This document shows, one piece after another, positions 9,054 to 17,340 of a stretch of DNA of 64,000 nt (the stretch's first letter is position 1; each line of letters starts with the position of its first letter). The notes under the pieces are model-generated. The model worked only from the letters and a program-made list of their open reading frames with translations. It was not told where the DNA came from and made no database searches. Origin of the DNA: Chloroflexota bacterium (GTDB lineage Bacteria; Chloroflexota; Dehalococcoidia; UBA2979); NCBI GenBank assembly GCA_003670575.1, contig QWRD01000003.1, positions 1-64,000 of the forward strand, written 5' to 3'. A program made the position numbers and the translations under genes.

Positions 9054-10313
9054 TCATCGCGTGGTGAGCGCCGCCAGGACCTCGGCTGCGATGTCCAGGA
9101 ATCGCGCAAGGTCGTCGCGACGGGCGTTGTCGAAGCTGTCGCGGCCGCTGTGAATGAACGGATCGTCGCCCGCGTAAAACATCAACGCTGGTACGCCCGC
9201 TCCGGTAAAACTCGCGTGGTCTGATGAGGCGTTCGTCCCGACAGATGCCGTATACGGTATCTCCAGTCCGTGCGTGAGGGCGATCGCCGACGCGCGATCC
9301 GCGAGCGTCTTGTCGCCGATGAACGACGGGCGGGTGAGCTTGGCCACCATGTCGAAGTTCAACATGAACTGGGCGCCCTTGACGGCGTGCGTTCGCACGA
9401 ACGCCTGAGAGCCCACCAATCCGACCTCCTCCGACCCGAACGCCACCACGCAGACACCGTCCGTGCGGCGTGCCCGCGCCAGCTCCAACAGCAGCGATAC
9501 GCCGGATGCGTTGTCCTCGGCGCCCGGACCCAACGTCACCGAGTCGTAATGCGCGCCCATGTAGGCCGTGCACGGCGCGGCGGACGGTCGTGCGAAGACG
9601 TTCTGCGACCGGCCGCGCAGCCTCGTGCTCGCGGATCGCGCGGTGACCGTGCGCCCAGCCAATGCGCGAAGCACCTGCCCGCCCTCTTGGGACACTCCGA
9701 GCACCGGGATGATGATGCCGGTGGTGTTCAGGTCACCGTTCAGTGGTCCCGGCTGGTTGTTCGCGATCACCAGTGCGGCTGCGCCGGTGGCCTGTGCGGC
9801 GTGGGCCTTCTCCGCGAACAGCACCTCGCCGCGATTGACCAGCACAACGGCTCCGCGGGAGGGCACCGTCGCCAATTCCGGTGCCCTCCCGAATTCACCG
9901 AAGACCACCGTTGCGGTCGCTTCCCCCTCCAGCGAGCCGCCGAACGGAGTTCCGATGGTGATCGAGCCGTCGGGGAGTTCGATGCCCCCGGTGCGGCGGA
10001 TCGGCGTGTCCACCTCGAACGATTCGAGCGTCGCGATGTATCCGGCGGCCTCGAGTTGCGTCTTCACGTATGCCGCCGCGTTGCGCTCGCCGTCGCTGGT
10101 GGAGGATCGCACGCCGATGTCGGCCGCCAACGCCTTCAGGTGCGCCATCGCACGGTCGACATCTGGCTTCGACGATCCGGCATCCGTCGGCGTCGTGGCC
10201 GCCGCTCCGTTGGTCGATGGCGGCGTGGTGGGCGCGTCGGTGCGACCGCAGGCCATGAGTACGGTCGCGCACGCGAGGAGGCAGCAGAGCAGCGACGAAG
10301 CGCGGAATGGCAC
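9054..10313 (-). CDS. M28 family metallopeptidase lipoprotein with PA domain
   Basis: About 419 residues. A lipoprotein signal (LLCCLLACATVLMAC) is followed by a Thr/Pro linker, then an M28 (aminopeptidase Y/PSMA-like) fold interrupted by a PA domain (AVVLVNRGEVLF ... AAALVIANNQPG). Zinc ligands and catalytic residues are seen in YMGAHYDSV, EDNASGVS, FGSEEVGLVGS, LNFDMVAK and SDHASFTG, so the enzyme looks intact and should trim peptides outside the cell. I prefer the GTG at 10313, preceded by GAGAGG and placing the signal at the N-terminus; an ATG at 10355 is possible but lacks a Shine-Dalgarno. The LysM lipoprotein follows. Confidence 0.9.
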   Translation of the reverse strand: MPFRASSLLCCLLACATVLMACGRTDAPTTPPSTNGAAATTPTDAGSSKPDVDRAMAHLKALAADIGVRSSTSDGERNAAAYVKTQLEAAGYIATLESFEVDTPIRRTGGIELPDGSITIGTPFGGSLEGEATATVVFGEFGRAPELATVPSRGAVVLVNRGEVLFAEKAHAAQATGAAALVIANNQPGPLNGDLNTTGIIIPVLGVSQEGGQVLRALAGRTVTARSASTRLRGRSQNVFARPSAAPCTAYMGAHYDSVTLGPGAEDNASGVSLLLELARARRTDGVCVVAFGSEEVGLVGSQAFVRTHAVKGAQFMLNFDMVAKLTRPSFIGDKTLADRASAIALTHGLEIPYTASVGTNASSDHASFTGAGVPALMFYAGDDPFIHSGRDSFDNARRDDLARFLDIAAEVLAALTTR

Positions 10314-10438
10314 GCGTGCACCTCTCGGGGGAGCGAGGGCTTCCTCGTCAATCATGCGGGATCAAGGTCAGTACAGCCCCTGTATGAGAACGCGAGCGGC
10401 ACCGCCTCGGGATTCGTCGAGGCCGGGCGCACCGACGA

Positions 10439-10882
10439 TCAGCGACGAGCGTAACGCGCCCACCATTGCCGCAGCCGCAGCATCAGAGACGGCTGTGACG
10501 TGTACTGCATGCGATGCCCTCGCCAGTACTGTGCGGCCACCGAGTTGTCGGTGGAGCGCCCGAAGAACATGAGCGTGAAGGACACCAGAAAGAGGATGAT
10601 CCCGCCGTACATCAGCCAGGGCCAGGCGAGCGGCACCACGCGCCGGAAGAACATTGAGCCGAGGATCATCAGGAACGCCAGCAACATCAGCTGTGAGAGC
10701 GATACGCCGGACATCGCGCGCATCACGCTCCGCTGCCATGCGCTGACCCGATCGCCGAGTCGTCGCAACGCGCGCCGCCCGGAGCGCACCCAGCGGCGTT
10801 CCGGCGGAGGGAACTGGTCGATGTGCGCGAGGATCTCGTTGATCTCCCGTTCAAGGCGATCCTGGCGACGCTCGTCTGGCAT
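10439..10882 (-). CDS. Small membrane protein, function unknown
   Basis: 147 residues from the ATG at 10882, which has GGGGG five bases before it. The first 70 residues are charged and helical (DERRQDRLEREINEILAHID, then an Arg-rich stretch). Two hydrophobic segments follow (LSQLMLLAFLMILGSMFF and a YGGIILFLVSFTLMFF hairpin), then a basic, aromatic tail ending in QWWARYARR. I do not recognise a named family. It sits 93 bases downstream of hyuB and 125 bases upstream of the M28 peptidase in the same orientation. Confidence 0.7.
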   Translation of the reverse strand: MPDERRQDRLEREINEILAHIDQFPPPERRWVRSGRRALRRLGDRVSAWQRSVMRAMSGVSLSQLMLLAFLMILGSMFFRRVVPLAWPWLMYGGIILFLVSFTLMFFGRSTDNSVAAQYWRGHRMQYTSQPSLMLRLRQWWARYARR

Positions 10883-10975
10883 CGATACCCCCGGTGCAGG
10901 GTCTACGTCCTGCTCTCGCCGCACGCGCGACGGGCTCTGGTGCAATTGTACCTCGTGCCGATCGCGGAGTTGTGA

Positions 10976-12565
10976 TTATCCCGCCGCTGGCGATTCGCCC
11001 CAGCCGCCACCGCCCGGCGTCTCGATGCGCAGGCGGTCGCCGATGTGCACCTCCACGCTCGCTCGCGCGCCCAGGTCGATGACCTCGCCGGTCGCGCGGA
11101 GCAGCGTGTTCCGCCCTGGCTGGCCCGGGCCGCCACCTGCGAGCCCCCACGGGGCCAGCGCGCGCCTCTCGCTGACCACCGTCACCGTGGCGTCGTCGTG
11201 GAAGCGGTAATCGCGGATCAGGCCGTCGCCACCCGGATGGAGGCCGGCCCCGCTGGAGCCCTCGCGCAGTTCATAGCGTTCGACCGCGAAGGGGTAGGCG
11301 AGGGTAAGCGCCTCGATCGGCGTGTTACGCGTGTTCGTCATGTGTGTGTGCACAGCGGAGCGACCCGCACGATGCGGCCCGCCGCCTGCGCCCCCGGCGA
11401 TCGTCTCGTAGTACGCGTAGGGGCGGCCGCGCGCTCGATCGGTGCCACCGATGGTGACGTTGTTCATCGTGCCCTGGGAGGCCGCCGGGATGCGCTCCGG
11501 CACCGCCTGCGCCAGCGCACCGAGCACGACGTCCGTCACGCGTTGCGAGGTCTCCACGTTGCCCGCGGACACCGCCCGAGGTGGCCCCGCCGCCACAACG
11601 GAGCGCTCCGGCAGGGTGAACCGCACGGCGCGGTAGCAGCCCTCGTTGTCCGGCGCGTCGTCGCCAGCCAGGCAGCGCACGACGTAGTAGCAGGCGGAGC
11701 GCGTCACCGCCGCCACCGCGTTCAGCGAGGTATCGAGGCTCTCCGCGTCCGTGCCGGTGAAGTCGAAGTGCAGCGCCTCGCCCTGCACCTCTACCGCCAG
11801 CCGAATGGCGAGGCCGTCGGCACCGACCTCCAGTCGATCCTCGAACGCGTAGCGGCCGTCCGGGAGTCCGGCGATCAGTGCGCGCACGACGCGCTCGCCG
11901 GAGTCCAACAGTCCGGCGAAACGCGCCCGCAAGCCCTCGATGCCGAAGCGGGTGCACACCGCCTCCAGCCGGTGCGCGCCCAGCGCCGTCGCGGCGAGTT
12001 GTGCGCGCAGGTCGCCTCGACGCTCCTCGGGCGCGCGCGAGTTGCGAACGATCAACGCGAACGCCGACTCCTCCAGCACGCCGCCGCGCACCAGTCGGAT
12101 GGGCGGGATCACCAGCCCCTCCTGCAACAGTTCGCGCGCGATCGGCATGGAGCCGGGAGCCATCCCGCCGATGTCCGCGTGGTGCGCGCGCGTCGCGACG
12201 AAGCCGATCAACTCGTTGACGGCGAACACCGGAGCTACCGTCGTGATGTCGGGAAGGTGAGTGCCGCCGAGGAACGGATCATTGAGCGCGTACACGTCGC
12301 CCGGCAGGAACGGCGCGAGCACGGCGATCGCGCGAACCGCCTCCGGCATCGCGCCCAGATGTACCGGGATGTGCGCGGCCTGTGCGACCATCGATCCCGC
12401 CGCGTCGAACACGCCGCAAGAGTAGTCGCGCCGCTCCTTGATGTTCGGGGAGTACGCGGTACGACACAGCGCCTCGCCCATCTCCTCGGCGACCGAGGTG
12501 AGCGCAGCCTCGGCAATCGCGAGTGCGGCGGCGGACAGCGGTGCAGTGCTCGCGTCGTCGGTCAT
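10976..12565 (-). CDS. Hydantoinase B / N-methylhydantoinase B family protein
   Basis: 529 residues. HyuB-type subunits pair with HyuA in ATP-dependent opening of hydantoin-like or 5-oxoproline rings, and related pairs occur in acetone/acetophenone carboxylases. Conserved parts include [20 protein letters not shown] near the N-terminus, [27 protein letters not shown], and at the C-terminus [20 protein letters not shown] and [11 protein letters not shown]. Its ATG at 12565 overlaps the hyuA stop by four bases, so the two are translationally coupled. The frame is open further upstream but that part lies inside hyuA. The substrate cannot be deduced. Confidence 0.92.
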   Translation of the reverse strand: MTDDASTAPLSAAALAIAEAALTSVAEEMGEALCRTAYSPNIKERRDYSCGVFDAAGSMVAQAAHIPVHLGAMPEAVRAIAVLAPFLPGDVYALNDPFLGGTHLPDITTVAPVFAVNELIGFVATRAHHADIGGMAPGSMPIARELLQEGLVIPPIRLVRGGVLEESAFALIVRNSRAPEERRGDLRAQLAATALGAHRLEAVCTRFGIEGLRARFAGLLDSGERVVRALIAGLPDGRYAFEDRLEVGADGLAIRLAVEVQGEALHFDFTGTDAESLDTSLNAVAAVTRSACYYVVRCLAGDDAPDNEGCYRAVRFTLPERSVVAAGPPRAVSAGNVETSQRVTDVVLGALAQAVPERIPAASQGTMNNVTIGGTDRARGRPYAYYETIAGGAGGGPHRAGRSAVHTHMTNTRNTPIEALTLAYPFAVERYELREGSSGAGLHPGGDGLIRDYRFHDDATVTVVSERRALAPWGLAGGGPGQPGRNTLLRATGEVIDLGARASVEVHIGDRLRIETPGGGGWGESPAAG

Positions 12566-14523
12566 GCGCGCTCCAACAGCAGATTCGCATGCGCGTCGAC
12601 GGTCGCGACCCAGCCAGGCGCGACGACCGTAGTCGCATCGAGTTGGGTGATGATCGCGGGGCCCGTGACGTGCTCGCCGGCGGCGAGACCGTCGCGCACG
12701 AGCAAACGTGTCGCCAGCCGCCGACCGCCGAACCACGCGTGCACTTCGCGTTCCTCGACGGCCGCGCTCGGCGCTGGCGTCCATGACGCCACGTCGTGCG
12801 CCATCCCTTGTTCGCGTGCGGTCGCGCGGACGTTAACGACTTCTACCGGTGCCGCTGTGTCGTGATGCCCGAAGCGTGCCTGGTGCAACGCATCGAACGC
12901 AGCGCGCGCCGTTGCGAGGTCGGGCGCCGCATCTACGGTCACGGTGAGTTCGTACGACTGGCCCGCGTAACGGAGGTCCAGGCCACACGTGATGTCGGCG
13001 GTCGCGCTGACTTGCTCTCGTACCTCGGCCGCGACCGCATCGAGCGTTGCGCGCAACACGTCGGTCGATGCCGCCGCCAGTGGCACGAGCACGGAGCGCG
13101 CGAGGGTGGCAGTGAGGTCGCTGGCCGCAGCACCCAGCGCCGCCAGCACCCCCGGCAACGGCGGCACCAGCACGCGCGGCATGCCGAGCGCGTCCGCGAG
13201 GTCGCACGCATGCAGCGGACCCGCGCCGCCGAACCCCACGAGTGTGAACTCGGCCGGGTCGTAGCCGCGCTGCACGGAGACCACGCGCAGTGCGCGTTCC
13301 ATGTTCGCCGTGGCGACCTCGATCACCGCCTGCGCCGCCGCCTGCGGGTCGCCACCGAACGCGTGCACGAGGCCCGACGCGGCGACGCGCGCGCGTCGCT
13401 CGTCGAGGCGCAGCGATCCTGCCAGCAACGCGCCGTGCCCGAGGTGTCCCAGTACGACGTGTGCATCGGTGACGGTGAAATCCTGGCCGCGCCCGTAGCA
13501 GGCGGGACCCGGGTCGGCGCCCGCCGAGCGTGGCCCGACGCGCAGTACGCTGCCTGTGTCCAGCCGCGCGATCGAACCGCCGCCCGCCCCGACGGTGTGC
13601 ACATCAACGGAGGCGGTGCGCGCGGAGAAGCCCGCGACCACGATCTCCGCGCGCTGCGGAACCGTCCCGTCGCAGAGCGCTACATCTGTCGAGGTGCCGC
13701 CCATATCGAACGTCACGATGCGATCGAACCCGGCGCGGCTCGCCACCGCGAAGGCGCCCGCGACGCCCGCGGCAGGCCCGGAGAGCAGCGTAGTAACGGG
13801 TAGCGCTGCGGCGCGCATCGGATCGGCTGCGCCGCCATCCGACTGCACAATGCGCAGCCGTCCACCGCCGTGCTCGCGCAGCCCGTCCTCCAGTCGGCGC
13901 AAGTAGCGCGACATCAGCGGGCCGACGTACGCGTTGAGCGCCGTGGTTGCGGTGCGCTCCACCTCGCGGTACTCCGGTGAGACGCGCGAGGAGAGCGAGA
14001 GGTAGAGGTCCGACGGCACCGAGTCGAACAGCGCCTCCAGCGCCGGGTTCGCGTACGAATACAGCAGCGACACTGCCATCGCCTCCGCGCCCGCCTCCTC
14101 CGCCTGCCGCACGAGGTTGCGCACCTCGGAGTGGTCGGGCGCGAGCTCCACGGAGCCGTCCGGTCGCAGCCGCCCGTGCAACTCGAAGCACAGTTCGCGC
14201 GGCACCAGTGGCTCCGGGGTTTCGGGTTCCAGATCGTAGATGTCGGGGCGAGTCTGCCGCCCGATCAGCAGCAGGTCGCGCATGCCCTCGGTGGTGACGA
14301 GAGCGGTGCGCGCGCCGCGCCGCTCGATCACGGCGTTGGTCGCCACCGTCGAGCCGTGCACGAGCAGGTCCGGGTGCGCGCCCAGCGTCGCGATTCCCTC
14401 GAGGATTGCGCGCGCGGGATCGTCCGGCGTCGACGGGCGCTTGTGCACATGCACCACGCCGTCCTGCCACAGCAGGAAGTCGGTGAACGTGCCGCCCACG
14501 TCGACGCCGAGAATCTCCGTCAT
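12562..14523 (-). CDS. Hydantoinase A / oxoprolinase family ATPase subunit
   Basis: 653 residues, about the usual length of HyuA. The N-terminus LGVDVGGTFTDFLLWQDG is the phosphate-1 motif of the ASKHA-like ATP-binding fold; VTFDMGGTSTDVALCDG, VGAGGGSIARLD and FGGAGPLHACDLADALGM are further family hallmarks. It should act with the HyuB product encoded directly downstream. Its ATG overlaps the stop of the DUF4062-STAND gene in an ATGA, so all three genes form one translationally coupled series. Pairing HyuA/HyuB with a signalling NTPase is the unusual point; no transporter or hydantoin racemase is nearby. Confidence 0.93.
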   Translation of the reverse strand: MTEILGVDVGGTFTDFLLWQDGVVHVHKRPSTPDDPARAILEGIATLGAHPDLLVHGSTVATNAVIERRGARTALVTTEGMRDLLLIGRQTRPDIYDLEPETPEPLVPRELCFELHGRLRPDGSVELAPDHSEVRNLVRQAEEAGAEAMAVSLLYSYANPALEALFDSVPSDLYLSLSSRVSPEYREVERTATTALNAYVGPLMSRYLRRLEDGLREHGGGRLRIVQSDGGAADPMRAAALPVTTLLSGPAAGVAGAFAVASRAGFDRIVTFDMGGTSTDVALCDGTVPQRAEIVVAGFSARTASVDVHTVGAGGGSIARLDTGSVLRVGPRSAGADPGPACYGRGQDFTVTDAHVVLGHLGHGALLAGSLRLDERRARVAASGLVHAFGGDPQAAAQAVIEVATANMERALRVVSVQRGYDPAEFTLVGFGGAGPLHACDLADALGMPRVLVPPLPGVLAALGAAASDLTATLARSVLVPLAAASTDVLRATLDAVAAEVREQVSATADITCGLDLRYAGQSYELTVTVDAAPDLATARAAFDALHQARFGHHDTAAPVEVVNVRATAREQGMAHDVASWTPAPSAAVEEREVHAWFGGRRLATRLLVRDGLAAGEHVTGPAIITQLDATTVVAPGWVATVDAHANLLLERA

Positions 14524-16229
14524 GCGGGCGGCGTCTGCTCGCGCGCCGACTCGGGGTCCGCGGCGAGGGCGGCGTGCGCGGTAGCGAGGTGTTGCTGATA
14601 CGCGAGGCGCTCCGGATCGGACGCATCGAGGCGCGACTCAAGCACGTGCAGGAAGCGGTTGAAGTGGATGCGCTCCACCTTGAACGCTTGCGGGTCATCG
14701 AGCAGCGCCTGCAGGCGGCGGGCGAATAGCGGGAGCGCGCGCGCCAGCGAGTCATCGGGGTTCGTGGCGTCGATGGCGGCGACGCACAGCGGGTGCACGG
14801 ACCCGCGGAGACCCTCGATGCGCAGCACCGTCTCCCGCTGCAGTGCGGCGATGAGTTCGCGTCGCGCCTCGCCGGTGGCTTCGGTGATTGCGCCGAGGAA
14901 CGCCAGCGGTGCGGGCGCGTCCGCGAGGTACGCGAGCGGCGCGATGCGCGTGCGCAATTCCGCGGGCAGGCGCGCGAGCGTGCCGGTGAACGCCTCGTGC
15001 ACGCTTGTCGCATCGATGCCGTGGCCGGCGCCGTCGTGGAGCGCGGGCAACTCGATCGCGTTCGCGCTTTCGCGCAGCGTGGCGAGCAGATCCTGCGCGT
15101 CCGTGCCCGGTATGCCGAGGCTGATCGCCACCGATTCCAGTGCCAGCGGCAGTTCGCCCATGGCGCGCGCGATCTCGCGCAACGGCCGGTCGCCCGATTC
15201 CTGGTATCCGCGTGACCACAGCAGCGTGACCGCGGCCTCCTCCGTGAGGGGCGCCACGTGCACTGCGGCGGCGCCGGGCGGCAGCAGGTTCAGGCGGCTG
15301 TCACGGGTGGTGACGAGCAACCGCACTGCGCCGATCTCCTTGAGGATCGTGTTCACGAGGTCGAGGCTTTCGAGGTTGTCGATCACAAGAGTCGTCTCGG
15401 ACGGCATCGAGTGCAGGCGCGCTGCGACGAGCGCTGCGCGTTGCAGCGCGCTGCCGGTGGCGTCCACTCCCAGGGCTGGCGCCAGTGAGGCCAACATGGG
15501 TTCCGCGGTCGGCGCGCCCTGCGCCCAGAAGCCGACGGCACCGAGGTGATGGCTCACCTCGGCGGCCAGTTGCGACTTGCCGCTGCCGGGCTCGCCGAAC
15601 GCGACCACGATGCGGCTCATGGTCAGCGCGTCCCGGATGCCATCGACCAGCGCCTCCCGGCCGACGAAGCCCGCGCCGAGCGTCGGCGGGCGACCCAGCC
15701 AGGCAATCACGGGGGCCGATGCGGCGGTCACGCTGCTGCTGGTGTGGGAGGAGAGGGCCTTGAATATCTCGTGGCGGAGCTGGTCGGCGGTGGAGAACCT
15801 CGCGGTGATCACCCCGGAGTCGTTCAGCAGGCGGCTGCGGAACGCTCGCTGGCGGTCCGCCGTGGCCGCAATGGGAGGGGGAGCACCGATGTCCGCTTCG
15901 TCCGCCAGCAGGAAGACGTAATGAGGGAGACCGCGCTCCGTCGCCGCCTCGAACTCGATCTCGACGTATGAGAGGTCGGGGCGGTCCGGGATCACGGAGC
16001 CGTACCACGGCCCGATGATGCCGACATACACATCGCACGCCTGCACCTCTTCGATGCAGAAGGCGGCCGGCTGCTTGTCCTGCGCGCCGAAGTACGCCAT
16101 ATCCACGATGGCGTCGCGCGCCTCGCTCACGGCAGCCTCGGCGGCGGCCATAAACGTTTGGCCGTCACCGTACTCACGGAACTCCCGCGTGTGACTCAGG
16201 AAAACCCTGCGAGCAGCATGCGCAACCAT
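14520..16229 (-). CDS. DUF4062-STAND (NB-ARC-like) NTPase
   Basis: 569 residues in two parts. Residues about 7-108 resemble DUF4062: RRVFLSHTREF, CIEEVQACDVYVGIIGPWYG and LSYVEIEFEAATERGLPHYV. This domain usually fronts signalling or conflict-type proteins. Residues about 185-400 are a STAND NTPase: FVGREALVDGI, Walker A GEPGSGKS (212-219), Walker B TLVIDNLE (280-287), a sensor-like VTTRDSR (306-312) and a GLPL-type GELPLALE (358-365). The remaining 170 residues look helical (winged-helix-like, then helices); no WD40 or long TPR array is present. hyuA overlaps its stop by four bases. A TATTAT box lies six bases before the ATG with no Shine-Dalgarno. Signal and output are unknown. Confidence 0.85.
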   Translation of the reverse strand: MVAHAARRVFLSHTREFREYGDGQTFMAAAEAAVSEARDAIVDMAYFGAQDKQPAAFCIEEVQACDVYVGIIGPWYGSVIPDRPDLSYVEIEFEAATERGLPHYVFLLADEADIGAPPPIAATADRQRAFRSRLLNDSGVITARFSTADQLRHEIFKALSSHTSSSVTAASAPVIAWLGRPPTLGAGFVGREALVDGIRDALTMSRIVVAFGEPGSGKSQLAAEVSHHLGAVGFWAQGAPTAEPMLASLAPALGVDATGSALQRAALVAARLHSMPSETTLVIDNLESLDLVNTILKEIGAVRLLVTTRDSRLNLLPPGAAAVHVAPLTEEAAVTLLWSRGYQESGDRPLREIARAMGELPLALESVAISLGIPGTDAQDLLATLRESANAIELPALHDGAGHGIDATSVHEAFTGTLARLPAELRTRIAPLAYLADAPAPLAFLGAITEATGEARRELIAALQRETVLRIEGLRGSVHPLCVAAIDATNPDDSLARALPLFARRLQALLDDPQAFKVERIHFNRFLHVLESRLDASDPERLAYQQHLATAHAALAADPESAREQTPPA

Positions 16230-16235
16230 TTGCCG

Positions 16236-16241
16236 ATAATA
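16236..16241 (-). promoter_or_regulatory. -10 element of a probable leaderless promoter for the STAND NTPase
   Basis: TATTAT on the minus strand, then six bases (CGGCAA) and the ATG at 16229. With that spacing transcription would begin at or next to the start codon. An overlapping TGTGTATATT could act as an extended -10. No Shine-Dalgarno is present. This would separate the STAND-hyuAB unit from the small gene upstream, or add a second promoter. Confidence 0.5.
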
Positions 16242-16264
16242 TACACATTACGGGAGCGATCGGG

Positions 16265-16414
16265 TTACGGTTGGGTTAAGCCCTCGCCCCGCCACGGCGG
16301 TTCGCGTCTCACTGGTGCGCGAGGATCCGCCCAGTCGCACGCTGCGAAGATCACGCCGATGCTGGTGACTCCTATCGCGACCACGAAGAGGACTACCACT
16401 ACCTGTCGCGCCAT
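16265..16414 (-). CDS. 49-residue single-pass membrane peptide
   Basis: A short frame from the ATG at 16414 to a TAA at 16265. It is supported by a strong GGAGG six bases before the ATG, unlike most spurious small frames. Residues 5-25 are strongly hydrophobic (VVVVLFVVAIGVTSIGVIFA), followed by AACDWADPRAPVRREPPW, a soluble tail rich in Pro, Arg and Trp. The FAAC sequence is a poor lipobox. It is co-oriented with, and ends 35 bases before, the DUF4062-STAND gene. Function is unknown; it may be a membrane partner or simply an unrelated small protein. Confidence 0.55.
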   Translation of the reverse strand: MARQVVVVLFVVAIGVTSIGVIFAACDWADPRAPVRREPPWRGEGLTQP

Positions 16415-16520
16415 GACAGTCCTCCATCCTGCGTCGCCGCATCGATCCGAGCACCGGCGACGCGCGCGCGGGAGCCGTTGGCACGGGGGAGTACGCCGCG
16501 TGTCCCAAGTCCGCCCGTCC

Positions 16521-16550
16521 TTGACCCACGCCGAGGCTGTCCGCTAGCGT
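16521..16550 (+). promoter_or_regulatory. Sigma70-type promoter for rplY
   Basis: TTGACC at 16521-16526 and TAGCGT at 16545-16550 with an 18-bp spacer, about 50 bases before the rplY ATG. The -35 matches consensus at five of six positions; the -10 keeps the TAnnnT core. An AGGAG lies ten bases before the ATG. Confidence 0.55.
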
Positions 16551-16599
16551 ATCTCACTCACGACCAAACATTCGCACCCAGTTACAGGAGCATCAGACG

Positions 16600-17208
16600 A
16601 TGCCGGATACATACGTCGCCCAGGCCCGCACCGCCCTCGGGAAGGCTGCCACCAAGCTCCGCCGCGAGGGGACGCTTCCCGGCAACATCTACGGCCGCGC
16701 GCTGCAGTCGCAGGCGGTGCAGATGTCGTCCCGCGATGTGATCGCGTTGCTGAAGGCCCACGGGCCGAACACGCTGATCCAGCTCCAGGTGGAAGGCGAG
16801 CCGCAGGCGCGATCAGTGGTCGTGCGTGGCGTTCAGCGTCACCCGGTGAACCAGACGTTGGTGCACGTGGACTTCTACCAGGTGGACATCTCCCGCCGCA
16901 TCCAGGCGCACCTGCCGGTGATGGTCATCGGTGAGGCGCCGGCAGTGCAGATTTACGCGGGCGTGCTGCTGCTGGCGGCCGACACGGTCATCGTCGAGGC
17001 GCTCCCTGCTGAGATGCCGACCCACGTCGAGGTGTCCGTCGACTCCATCACGGAGATCGACGGCGCGGTGACGGTCGCGGACCTGATCCTGCCGGCTGGC
17101 GTCACCGTACTGACACCCGCCAGCGTGATGCTGGCACGCGTGACCCGTGGTCGCGTGGCCCCAGCGCTTCCGGGTGCTGCCGTCGCCGAGGGCGCGCAGA
17201 AGCCGTAG
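16600..17208 (+). CDS. rplY: 50S ribosomal protein L25 / general stress protein Ctc
   Basis: 202 residues, the long two-domain (TL5/Ctc) form of L25 that binds 5S rRNA. The N-terminal domain shows ARTALGKAATKLRREGTLPG and NIYGRALQSQAVQM, followed by VRGVQRHPVNQTLVHVDFYQ; the C-terminal beta domain has VEALPAEMPTHVEVSVDSI. The final 25 residues are an Ala/Pro-rich tail. It is monocistronic: its own promoter is upstream and a strong terminator follows within ten bases. The STAND-linked genes diverge from it. Confidence 0.96.
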   Translation: MPDTYVAQARTALGKAATKLRREGTLPGNIYGRALQSQAVQMSSRDVIALLKAHGPNTLIQLQVEGEPQARSVVVRGVQRHPVNQTLVHVDFYQVDISRRIQAHLPVMVIGEAPAVQIYAGVLLLAADTVIVEALPAEMPTHVEVSVDSITEIDGAVTVADLILPAGVTVLTPASVMLARVTRGRVAPALPGAAVAEGAQKP

Positions 17209-17217
17209 TCCGATCCA

Positions 17218-17255
17218 TCGGAACCGCGCCCCGGCATTGCGGGGCGCGGTTCCGA
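17218..17255. terminator. Intrinsic terminator between rplY and rlmN
   Basis: A perfect 15-bp GC-rich stem (arms 17218-17232 and 17241-17255) with an 8-base loop, ten bases after the rplY stop. rlmN converges on it from the other side, 85 bases away, so it could serve both. Confidence 0.8.
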
Positions 17256-17340
17256 ATCGCCGCCTCTTTGCTCTCGTATCAATGCACCGACGTGCAGCGA
17301 CGTGCAGCGACCGCGCCCCGCAATGCGTGCCAGTTCGCGT

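Noticed and set aside
17288-17311. Two copies of the 10-mer CGACGTGCAG between rplY and rlmN
   Set aside because: Only about two and a half units; too short to call a repeat array.
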